From: Beverwykella pulmonaria
Lineage: Eukaryota; Ascomycota; Dothideomycetes; Pleosporales; Melanommataceae
Direction of reading: 5' to 3'
DNA: 64,000 nucleotides
NCBI GenBank assembly: GCA_001599595.1
Contig: BCHH01000002.1
Span: 5,021,317 to 5,085,316, forward strand
The translations under genes and the position numbers were made by a program. This document shows positions 1-9,166 of this stretch, one piece after another (the first letter of the stretch is position 1; each line of letters opens with the position of its first letter). The notes under the pieces are model-generated. The model had not been told where the DNA came from. It made no database searches and saw only the letters and a program-made list of their open reading frames with translations.

Positions 1-2186
1 GTCTCCATCACTTGCACCTCCAGCTCTTCCGCTGCATCCCATCGGCCTTGATTCCGGTAAGTCGACGCCAGATTGGACATGCTGGTCAATGTGTCTGGAT
101 GGTCCGCTCCTAGCATCCTCTTTTCCATGTCGAGGACTTGCGTAATCGGAATCTCAGCCTCGTCCCATCGGCCGTCTTCGTAAAGACACATTGCATATCG
201 CCACATGAGGTCCATCCTAATTTTCCAATCTTTTTCGACGAGATTAGACTCTATTACGCAACGAACATGGGTCAGATAAGTCCTCCAGAGACTTCTGTTC
301 TCGTGACTCTCATTTGGGAAAACTCCCTCTAGTTGCATAATAGCTTTCTCTGTCGACTGGCCGAGCTGCTCTTCCTTCCGAAGCCAGTTCCGAGTTGCCA
401 GATGTACTAGTCTATGAAGATCAAGGGCAATATCTGCCGACCGTCTAACAATAAAGGAATATGCATTAAGCGTCCCAATTGCATCTATCTCCTTCTTTCG
501 CGTTGGTCCTGGTGGAAGAAGAGACTGGGGGATGTCCTTTGGCTCTACGCAGGCCATGAACGATAAGTATTCGGCTGCAAGCGGATCGCGCTGCCGGATT
601 TGCTCGAATGAAATTAGCCACGTTGTGGCAATCGGGTTCTTCACATCGCGATATCTCCCGTCGTCCTCAAATTCCTCGCTGAGTAGGTCGATGACTTCTT
701 CTTCCTGGTCTGCCAAGAGCGAAAGATAGTCTGCGATTGCTATCCCATTTTCGTTAATATACGCCGCTGCCTGGACAATGGCTAGGGGGAGGTAAGTGAG
801 CTGTGAAAGCAGGGCGCTTGTGTCGTGCCGATTGTTGATGAGCTTCGGATCGACCAAACACTTCTCCAGCAGCCGAGCTGCCACATCTTCTCCCATTGCT
901 GGAACCTCCACGACATTCTGTTGTGCAAGCTTAACGGCGAGCCTCCTGTCGCGCGTTGTAAACAGAATGGTCCCTTGCTTACTCTTCGGGAGGTAGTCGA
1001 TTAAAGATCGTGATCCCTGTTTAGGCTGCAGCCCAGATTCGGCCTTGGCGATCCACATGTCGATGTCATCAGCATTGTCAAACAACAGCAGCCACCGGCC
1101 TATGTTTTCTTTGCCCAGGTACTCCTGCACCAGTCTTTTCACGTCCTCTCTGTCATCCTCCCATCCGGGTATGCTAAGCTGCTGCGCAGCGTCGAGATAT
1201 GCTTGGTGCAAGCTTTCCTTGTTGGTCGCCGGTATCCAGATAATCGAGTAGTCAGGGTGCTTCTCTTTTATTCGAAAGAGCAGCTCTAGCACGAGCTGTG
1301 TCTTCCCCACACCGCCGAGTCCCATTATGGCAACCTTTGTGGTGTGGTTCTTGGCGAACAGCATTCCTTCCAGCCGAGCAAGCTGGGGCTCGCGGCCAGT
1401 GAAGCGCGAGTTCCTCTCGAATGGGATGGTCCAAGCTGCATGTTTTGGGGCTATCGGCGCTCCTAGAGACTTCTTTATCTTCCTCTGAAGCCGATCCAAT
1501 GCCTTTTGCCTTCCCTCGCCGTAAATGAGCGGCATTTGGATGTCGAAAATGCCTAGAAGACAATACGCCGCATCTTCTTCGACTGTAGTCTGACGTTGTA
1601 CTGCCCATGATAGTCTCTCGGCCGTGCTAATTTGAGACAGAGGGGCGCCTTGAAGAGCTTCAATAGCAATGCCGGTTATCTGATGAATCTGTAGCTCTCG
1701 AGACTTTTTACTTCCTAGAAGGCCACCCTCCCGGGAGAAGAACTGAACTGATGACGGCGCTATAAGTTCTTGAAGTGTCCAGCCTCGCTTAAACCATCGG
1801 CTGTTTTGAAAAGTCGACTCTGCTGTGGAAGTAGAATCGTGAAGGGTGGAAATGTCTGAAAGATATACATAGCACCGAGTGGCTTCGCTGTACCAGCGAA
1901 ACATAGAGTTGATGGCTGCCGAGAGTTCTGTGAAGTTCGCTTTGTTGATGCAACAGGTGTCTATCCAGAAGTACTGCAGGCCATCGGTCTTGGCCTGGTT
2001 TCCACAGAATCGGATCTTGTCGTAGCCTGGCTTGTGTTCACCAGCTCCCGTCATCAGGTCCTCATAAGTGACCTCTTCACCTTCTGGTCCCCATGTATGC
2101 GAAAGGATGGCATACTCAGGGATACTGTCCCCACTTCGCTCGATCACGCTGAGCTCACCATTGTCGTTTAGCTTCAGAAGACGCAT
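1..2186 (-). CDS. HET / NB-ARC / TPR NLR-like receptor (partial, runs off the left edge)
   Basis: The minus strand is open without a stop from the ATG at 2186 to base 1 (728 codons), so the gene is only partly in the window. Residues about 20-200 match the HET (heterokaryon incompatibility) domain: YAILSHTWG, FWIDTCCINK, SMFRWYSEATRCYVYLSD and RGWTLQELIAP. An NB-ARC ATPase follows, with P-loop GLGGVGKT (289-296) and Walker B WLLLFDNADD near 365-374, preceded by the usual IPFERNSRFTGRE linker. Near the edge begin kinesin-light-chain-type TPR units (TLTSMSNLAST, NQGRWDAAEELEVQV). This is the standard layout of fungal STAND/NLR proteins that control non-self recognition and cell death; ligand and partner cannot be inferred. 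No intron is needed. The TPR consensus is nearly the same as in the TPR-only gene at 19275-21272. Confidence 0.93.
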   Translation of the reverse strand, partial: MRLLKLNDNGELSVIERSGDSIPEYAILSHTWGPEGEEVTYEDLMTGAGEHKPGYDKIRFCGNQAKTDGLQYFWIDTCCINKANFTELSAAINSMFRWYSEATRCYVYLSDISTLHDSTSTAESTFQNSRWFKRGWTLQELIAPSSVQFFSREGGLLGSKKSRELQIHQITGIAIEALQGAPLSQISTAERLSWAVQRQTTVEEDAAYCLLGIFDIQMPLIYGEGRQKALDRLQRKIKKSLGAPIAPKHAAWTIPFERNSRFTGREPQLARLEGMLFAKNHTTKVAIMGLGGVGKTQLVLELLFRIKEKHPDYSIIWIPATNKESLHQAYLDAAQQLSIPGWEDDREDVKRLVQEYLGKENIGRWLLLFDNADDIDMWIAKAESGLQPKQGSRSLIDYLPKSKQGTILFTTRDRRLAVKLAQQNVVEVPAMGEDVAARLLEKCLVDPKLINNRHDTSALLSQLTYLPLAIVQAAAYINENGIAIADYLSLLADQEEEVIDLLSEEFEDDGRYRDVKNPIATTWLISFEQIRQRDPLAAEYLSFMACVEPKDIPQSLLPPGPTRKKEIDAIGTLNAYSFIVRRSADIALDLHRLVHLATRNWLRKEEQLGQSTEKAIMQLEGVFPNESHENRSLWRTYLTHVRCVIESNLVEKDWKIRMDLMWRYAMCLYEDGRWDEAEIPITQVLDMEKRMLGADHPDTLTSMSNLASTYRNQGRWDAAEELEVQVME

Positions 2187-2666
2187 TTGCGCGAAAAAAT
2201 AAACGATGACATTTATGGCCGGGACAGTTTCACAAGCACCCAGGTTTGAAGTTGCTAAGAGATGAGTTGGCTGAAGACGGGCTACGAAGAGAAGCGGAGT
2301 GGCATAGCCACGACAGACCACAGCAGCAGTCTTCAACACGTGATTTTCTTTAAGGTCTCACGGAACTGGATAGGTGGCAGCGACAATTGGCCGGTCAGTT
2401 TTGCTCCGTTATTAAGCAGTGCGCTATTTTTACTACAGCTACCGCAACGGTATAGTACAGTAAAGTTGGTATGGGAACGATTGCATGCGAGTAGTTCGTG
2501 TCTGTGCGCAGCATCCCAAGCCCGCTGCTCTAGCGTTGACCTGCAGACACGTACGCTCTTGTTGAAGGGCGGCCGGCTAGCCGAGGCTGGGGCACGTGAC
2601 AGACACATTATAGGCACGTGACCAAGATGGCTGGGCAGATGTCTGAGTATATAGTAGGTTGGCACC
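2187..2666. other. Upstream region of the HET-NLR gene
   Basis: No convincing coding sequence. It holds the presumed promoter and 5' leader of the minus-strand receptor gene and runs up to the LTR-like repeat. Short open frames here have no recognisable family. Confidence 0.5.
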
Positions 2667-3112
2667 TGTCACGGTAACCACCGCGACACCAGTCCGAGCG
2701 ACAGTCCCGACAAGTACTGTACTCTGCAGCACAGTACTTCACACACCCGACATTGCGCACAATACCGACTAATACCCATTGCGCACATCACTGTACTCTG
2801 ACTCACAGTACACCAACGGTGATGACCGTCGGCACAGTACTGTTACTCACAGTACTCTCCGAACGACGAGCTCGGCAACTAGCCGACCTAACCTGAAATG
2901 CTTAACCGAGCCCCAACCAGGCTCGGCCCGCGCACGAACCAGACCCCTGATGCACGAACCATGCTAAGTATTTATTTTGAACGCGAAGGACCTCTGGTCG
3001 AGCTCCTTACGCAACGTCTTGTATGATAATTCATCGCACCTGAGATTGTATCTGTAGCTCTCTGATATTTAATTAAGTCTTTATCCTCTGCTACCCATAG
3101 CCTCTCGTGACA
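2667..3112 (-). repeat. LTR-like terminal repeat (446 bp) of the copia relic
   Basis: The segment begins TGTCAC and ends GTGACA, the perfect 6-base TG...CA inverted ends of an LTR. On the minus strand the bases immediately before it (3113-3139) are purine-rich, like a polypurine tract, and minus-strand copia coding remnants lie upstream at 3113-4740; it therefore sits where a 3' LTR would be. An AATAAATA stretch on the minus strand could be its poly(A) signal. The part at 2710-2860 has several CAGTACT/AGTACTG copies. The flanks are gcacc and tcacc, a 4-of-5 match, so a solo LTR with a weak target duplication is also possible. No second LTR copy was found. Confidence 0.55.
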
Positions 3113-4740
3113 TCACCCTCGGCTCACCCACCCCTCAGGCTTCTCACCTGCTGCTCAGCCACGTTGCCCTGCGCTCTACTGATAGCCAATCGTACTCATT
3201 TACGAGTCAGAGAGACCCTCACTATTCTGTCAAGTCTAGACGAGAAGGATGCTTGGAGGCAGGTTTTTGGCTCTGGGGCGCGTTTTGGAAGGGGTGCTTG
3301 CTCTGAGGTGAGCGTGGAGAGTTCCTCATCAATATCATCGCTCGGGAATTCTGGATGATGATAGGGCGGCGGGCCCTGTGAGAAGGAAGTATCTTGATTG
3401 ATTCGGTATCCTCTTTTTGTGCCCACATTATCGCTCCGAGCGTTGGGGGGTGGAGCGGCTGCAGTGTTATTGATAAGCGGGAGCCCTCCAGCGGGAGCTC
3501 AGTGAGTGATGTGCGACGATTCCTGAGGTTGCGCATGCGGAAAACAATATATATTGTACAAATCAAGTGTGTTTAGAGAGTTGATACGTTTGTAGGTGTA
3601 TTCTACAGGAATTCGATATTGTGCGTTGATATTCTGTTGACAGCTCAGCTGCCCTCGCTACCTACCTGCGCGCGCACACACTACTCCACCTCCTAAATTG
3701 TAAAGCTTCACCTGATATGGCTACTCTATTGCCTCTATTAGTATGGGCTACCCATACAGTCAGGAGCCATGGCTGTGGAAACCAGCCATTTCGATCACTA
3801 GATCTGATTTGGAAGTTGATGCTTCTTGAATGCAATATGCTCGAACTAAGTCGTCGTTGAGGCCATATCCTTTCTCATCATCGGCAATGATAAATGTGAC
3901 AGTAACGTTGAATTTGCGTTTGATAGCTTGATCTAATTGTGTAAGGACGTCAAGGAGTGTTAGTTTGTCACGTCGAGGAATAGTGAACACAAAATTGAAC
4001 TTTGTGTATAGATCAAATCCATGAGAGACATATCTGTGACTATTGTATCCAGGAACGTCAAGTTGAATAATATTAATTGCGACTGTTTCAAAGGGACGTG
4101 ATGCACCTTTTTCATGTCCAATACGGCGAGAGATGATTTAATGGGCCTGGTTTTGCGAGCATTCTTTGCAGTTGATTGTGTGTGGAGCAGCTCCTTTGGG
4201 TGGTTCGATTCCAATGACGTTATTGGCGAGCTGATTGACAGCTTCACTGCCAGCATGTCCAAGCAAGACATGAAGCTCAGTCTTCGTAAGCATGCGGGGT
4301 CAGAGTGGTAGTGCTGAGTATTGTGGTCGTCGATTATTGGCTGCAAATGCAAAGAGCTGTGACGCTAATGCTTTGGTTCGATGCACAACAAGCCAGTGAC
4401 CTCCAAATTGGGTAAGTTTCTGATATCCTCAGAGCGCGATCCCGTCAATTGATACAGGGTATTTCGGCCAGAGTCAAAGTGGACATTCGATGATTCAAGC
4501 CGAGAGAGAGAGACGAGGCTGGAGAAGAAGGATGGAATAAGAGCTACTCGCTTCAGTGTTGTTGATTTGACGCCTTTTGGTGTTGACAGAGGTATTGTAA
4601 CTTCTCCCCGCGCTTGAATAGGTGTCTCAGAGTTGCTTGCGAGTACGACATCATCATCGGCGGCAGGTGCCTTCTATTGGAATTTGGCGGGGTTGTTGCA
4701 GATGTGGGTACCAGTGGACAGAGAACGCGGTGAATTGAAG
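3113..4740 (-). mobile_element. Degenerate Ty1/copia retrotransposon pol fragment
   Basis: Minus-strand frames read as a copia polyprotein: protease-side text at 4735-4350 (STGTHICNN, TIPLSTPKGVKSTTLKRVAL, LVSLSRLESSNVHFDSGRNT), then the pre-integrase motif LLGHAGSEAVNQLANNVIGI (about 4270-4200) and integrase core (ISRRIGHEKGASRPFETVA, GFDLYTKFNFVFTIPRRDK, VTFIIADDEKGYGL) down to 3765. Stops interrupt it: TGA at 4302-4300 and TAA at 4140-4138, each one C-to-T step from a sense codon (CGA, CAA), plus a frame change further upstream. From 3760 to 3113 the match fades to proline/acid-rich text. Reverse transcriptase and RNase H are absent, so the element is dead and truncated. Confidence 0.8.
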
Positions 4741-4928
4741 GCCACAGAAAGCAACAGTGAATTAAAGAACAGTGATAGATTAATGAACACCTAGCTCATG
4801 AGAGGCAGCTAGCTTATTGAAGGCAGCTTGCGCCTTCCCCTACATCTCATGATTGTAAGATACTGTGGCGCAAGCACACCTTCTTCTGACCCGTTTACAG
4901 TCTGGCCTATATACTTAACCTAAACCGC

Positions 4929-6449
4929 CTACTGCGTTCCTGCAAAATCCAAGACGTCCGGGTACCGCATCTCATCAAGGTACACTGTCACGCCTACTTT
5001 TTCAGCCTCAGGAAGCAAACTCTTACATCGGGCTTTGTAGGCTTCGCTGGCAATTAATGGGCACGATATGCGAATCTCTTTGAGAGAAGGCAACTGAGCG
5101 TCCTTTTTCTCAGCAAAGCCTTGGAACATGGTTTCGAGCGTTCGGTCGTGCTGTTGCGGCCTCCCCTTGAACGCGGGAACCACGTCGCCCATTTCATCTA
5201 CGGAATCGTGGCCATTGTCACGACCTTTCCATTCGTCTGATCTCAGGAACAGCCTCGTGACTGAAGCAGGAACGAGGCCACACATCAGGAGATTGACATG
5301 AGACTGGTTTGCATCCGCTACGGAGTCCGTTCCCATGCCCTCTTTAGTCTTGAGTTGGGCGGCGGATCGGATTACGCACGTTGCAAGGTCAAGAGGAATT
5401 TCTAGCTTTTGCAGACGCGCAAAGCCACGCATAGTCGCTGTTCCAAGGGCGATTTTGCCTGTAAAGTCATGCGTCGTAATAGACAGCTCTTCAAGATGGC
5501 TAACCGCCTCCTTAACAATAGCCGTGACGAGCGAGCAGATATCCCAGGGTGCACTGACCTGCTTGCGCGAGTGGGAGTAAACGAGCGTTTTTAGACGCGG
5601 TGTGCAGCGCAGAAAGTGTTCCATGGCAGGGCCGTCGAGGTTGCTGCTAAGCAAGTGGGCTATTTCCATTGTCTCGCCGACACGGGGCGGGAGTGATTGA
5701 CATAAGCCCTCTTCTCCGTGGGATACTGAGCAGGGGCCGTGGAATGAGCGGATGCGTGGAAGGCCCAGGAGTGGAGTGATCTTGTTAAGGACAAGGCCTT
5801 GCCGCTCTACTAACGAGCGAGAAGTCTTCAGAGTGGTCAACAATGAGAGACTGGCATTGATCAAAGTGGTGTTGGGTTGGCGCGCATGGTCGACAATAGC
5901 CTCAAGAAGCTTCTCAGTGTCCTTGTCAGATTTCCACAACTGTGGAAGCACCACAGACTTAACGTTGGGCAGCAGTGTCAGGAGAAAGGCATTGGCAGCT
6001 TGAAAATAGCGATTGTCCTCTAGATCTCGTTCATACTTAGTAAAGTAATCCTGCCAATCTGTGCCTAACAAGTACCGAGAACTGGCAAATAAGTCGCGGA
6101 CGGTGTCGGGACGATAGCCACTGTCTTCCATCAACCATAGCCGTTTACCGACAGGTAGCCGAAGATCCGGCTTGAAATCTGCATGCTGTATGTAGCGTGC
6201 AACGACTGGCTCTTCAGCGATCCGGGCAATAAGCTCAAACGATGTCCTGATGGTAAAGGAATGCTCTCCAAACTTTTCATAGTAATTGAAGTTGCGAAAC
6301 TCCGAGCGGAGTACATTATGCTGCTTAATAAAGGGTTTGCAAAACGTGTGAAGCCTGCGGCAGGCCAGACACAGGCTCTCGAAGCCTTCTGGAATGGCAT
6401 GGCTGACGATGGGCGTGAGGAGCTCGTCGGGCAATCTGAGCAAGGCCAT
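4929..6449 (-). CDS. F-box-like protein with leucine-rich body
   Basis: Single exon, 506 residues. The first 40 residues resemble an F-box helix pair (LLRLPDELLTPIVSHAIP, ESLCLACRRLHTFCKPF), the part that binds Skp1 in SCF ubiquitin ligases. The rest has irregular leucine-rich helical segments (LLTLLPNVKSVVLPQLW, CTPRLKTLVYSHS, HLEELSITTH, FARLQKLEIPLDLA, SVTRLFLR) typical of the fast-evolving F-box/LRR families of fungi, where this part binds a substrate. No catalytic motif. The start is the ATG directly before the F-box. It is divergently arranged with the GTPase gene at 7207. Substrate unknown. Confidence 0.75.
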   Translation of the reverse strand: MALLRLPDELLTPIVSHAIPEGFESLCLACRRLHTFCKPFIKQHNVLRSEFRNFNYYEKFGEHSFTIRTSFELIARIAEEPVVARYIQHADFKPDLRLPVGKRLWLMEDSGYRPDTVRDLFASSRYLLGTDWQDYFTKYERDLEDNRYFQAANAFLLTLLPNVKSVVLPQLWKSDKDTEKLLEAIVDHARQPNTTLINASLSLLTTLKTSRSLVERQGLVLNKITPLLGLPRIRSFHGPCSVSHGEEGLCQSLPPRVGETMEIAHLLSSNLDGPAMEHFLRCTPRLKTLVYSHSRKQVSAPWDICSLVTAIVKEAVSHLEELSITTHDFTGKIALGTATMRGFARLQKLEIPLDLATCVIRSAAQLKTKEGMGTDSVADANQSHVNLLMCGLVPASVTRLFLRSDEWKGRDNGHDSVDEMGDVVPAFKGRPQQHDRTLETMFQGFAEKKDAQLPSLKEIRISCPLIASEAYKARCKSLLPEAEKVGVTVYLDEMRYPDVLDFAGTQ

Positions 6450-7206
6450 GGCGACGTTGTAGACGACCTCGTGGAAGCGAGGACCTTGGAAGCAGTGAGA
6501 TATCCAAAGTTTAGTTAGGCAACAGTCTCAAGATGAAACTTTGGGGTCCTGCGATATATATAGCAGACGTTGTTAGGTGGCGTAGGTAGCACGTTCGTAA
6601 TTTGAATCGGGAGAAGGGTAGATGAGGACTTGCTTATGTGTCTTTCAAGTCGCTGCCGCTCTTCTACATAAAGCTACTGACGGATATCCTCAGGAACGTC
6701 ATTGTGGGTCTGCAATTTACCACCTAGCTCGACGTGCCGAATCAAAGCCCTTAATTGAGGCGCCCTGAGTCTATAGTGTTTTTGTCCCGCTGGATCCCGC
6801 TAGCAATGAGGACCTAGATCACAATGCGACCCCGGATAGCGCATCGTTCCGTAAAAGGAGAGCCAAGTAGGTGCTTCACCAGTAGTGTTTTCCTCAATTT
6901 TGAGCTGTGGTGTTCTCTCACTTAAGCATTCGCTGCGTGGCTGAGGAGTCTCGCTTAGAGCTGTTTCTTGATGACCACGTGGACGTTGTTGTTGATGACT
7001 CATCTCCAATATAAGCCGCTTTCTCAAACTCTTTTGTGGTACATATCACTTTTTGGCCGCTCCTTCAAAAGCAATATCAATAAACGTGACTCCCAACCCA
7101 TCACTTCCCGATACTGAGCGGCCCTCTCTGATTTTAGCGCCAATCCTCCATGTGTAGGAGCTCAGGCCACCTTACTAGGCCACCACCACTCAACCCCCAA
7201 CCAAAT
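6450..7206. promoter_or_regulatory. Divergent intergenic region, F-box gene and GTPase gene
   Basis: About 760 bases between two oppositely directed starts, so it should contain both promoters. A GATATATATAG TATA-like stretch lies near 6550 on the F-box side. No coding sequence is supported. Confidence 0.45.
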
Positions 7207-8084
7207 ATGGCAAACGAAGTCAACGACCCCGTCCACAACATCGTCATCTTCGGCGAATCCGGCGTGGGGAAAACATGTTTCAACGACATGGTACGTCCCC
7301 CTTTCCCTGTTCTCTCCACCCCATCAACATCCTCCTCACACATCCCCAGTTCGTAACAGGTCACCACTTCGCATCCTACGACCCGATGGGGTCGGATGCA
7401 TACCAGCGCCGCCTCCGTGTCGACGGATCCTGGCGCACATTAGCACCCTTAGACGTAAACTCCTCGCTATACCACGGTGCTCCAGAGCCAAACTTCAGCA
7501 GCACCTTGTACAATCACTTCCTCCGAGGCGCGTGTGGAGTCGTGCTGTTGTACGACATCACCTCCCTCAAGAGCTATGAGGATATTATTACGAAGGGCTA
7601 TTTGCATTTTTATTTGAATAGGAGGGAGGTGTATACGCCCGTCGATGGAACTAACCGACGAGAGGGAACGAGGTATCCATGCGGGAGGCAGAGATTCGGA
7701 TGTGTGCTCGTTGGCACGAAAAGGGATCTTGCCGATGGCGAGGGCGGAAAAAGAGAGGTGGATCGTGAGGTAGCGAAAGAGTGGGCGGAGAGCCAGGGGA
7801 TGGCCTTTTGTGAGCTGGATACGCGGGATAGAGATGAGATTGAGGAGATCATGAGTGAGTTGGTGAGAGATGTGAGGAGGAAGGAGAGATGGGATGCTGA
7901 GGATGTTGGGGACGGCGAGTGTGTTGCGCGGATGGACGCGGAGATGGAGGCGGGGGTGGAGAAGAGGACGGAAAGGAATGCGTGCAAGGCGAAGAAGAAG
8001 TTTAAGCAGCGCAGTCAGAGGCCCGAGGGTGTGTTTCAGGCCGCGTTGAGACATGTACTGCCGAAATCGAAATCTTCTTCATGA
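7207..8084 (+). CDS. Atypical Ras-like small GTPase
   Basis: Two exons, 7207-7290 and 7350-8084, joined over a 59-base GT-AG intron (GTACGT...CCCCAG), give 272 residues. G1 is GESGVGKT (residues 16-23). The switch region reads HFASYDPMGSDAYQRRL. The core strand CGVVLLYDITS and the G4 motif TKRD (about 151-154, preceded by CVLVG) are present. The G3 motif DxxG is not found; its place is taken by LDVNSSLYHGAPEPN. The C-terminus is a long Lys/Arg/Glu-rich tail ending KSKSSS and has no CaaX cysteine, so lipid anchoring is not evident. Binding of GTP is likely; fast hydrolysis is doubtful. The role is unknown, and I would not assign it to Ras, Rho or Rab. Confidence 0.75.
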
Positions 8085-9166
8085 GAGAAGGACTGGAGCA
8101 ATGCCTGACTCATTGCGGGCCAAGCTTTCGCAAACTTCAGGCGTGCAGAGTCTGAGAAGATGATGGCTACGAGGAGGTTGAGGCTATTGTGTCTGCGAAT
8201 GCTCTATGTTGGTTCATCAATACGCAACTACTGCAAATCCCACTAAATTGGAGGACTGTGGTAGTCCAAGTAGCCCTTGCAAGAAAGCGAAGGGACGAAA
8301 GAGCTCCACAAAGCAATGTTGTTACTATTAATAACGAATGTATTGTCTTGATGGGAATGTATTATAGAGTTGCTCGCGTTTTCACGGAGTCTTGAACATT
8401 CCATTGCTCAACGCACACTTTTTCACATTTTTTTTATTCTCCTGCTACTAGGTTACACATTTTCGCCACATATGAATTGCATGCCACTGAGATACACCCT
8501 TGGCCCAATGTCTGGATACAACGACCCAAAGTCCTAAAGTTAGCAACGGTGGTTACGAAAGCGAGACTCATGAGAATACGCCCAACCAACAACCGCTAAT
8601 CCCGGAGACAGAGTACAACTGGTAAAAGGGCTCGTCAAAGAACAATTCGGTAGCAATTCGAGAATGCCTCACAGTCGATATACACCAGACCACTGTGGAC
8701 ACAAGGTCCGAGTTTAGGAGAGGATTTGGAGTGAAGTAGAGTCTTGAAAACAACCCGGAAACGTTTCCAAGGTTGGGTGCCAACCAAACCAATCGATAAA
8801 CGGCCGGGTCACCAAGCTCACAGAGAAAGACAGGCCAGGGGCATCGAAGCAATACATTAACGCCTTGAAGACCTGTAATACAAAAAATTCAGAGACACAA
8901 TCATTATAGCTATGGCCGTAGTGGCATCGTGGTTGTCGTAACTGCCGTAGTGATCGTATCGTGGTAATTATAGTCGTAGTTGGCTTCATGATAAGAACAG
9001 CTAAGAACAGCAAGTCGTCAAACCGCCATCATAGAGAGGAGAGCAGCATTGAAAATAGTCCCCGGTTGACAGACCTTCCTTTGGGCAAAGAGAACTAATC
9101 ATCAACATTCTCATCGGAGTCGGGGTAAGCGACCATTGGGAGCTTCGCGTCCGAGCTGTTGAGATG
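8085..9166. other. Intergenic region
   Basis: 1.08 kb between the 3' ends of two convergent genes. Contains a T-rich stretch near 8420-8440. No protein-coding frame with family resemblance and no RNA gene seen. Confidence 0.5.

Noticed and set aside
4190..4210. GGTTCGATTCC, a perfect pol-III B-box match
   Set aside because: It falls inside the copia pre-integrase coding remnant and has no A box at a proper distance.
7467..8054. 195-codon open frame opposite the GTPase gene
   Set aside because: It is the antisense shadow of a well-supported coding exon and has no family resemblance.
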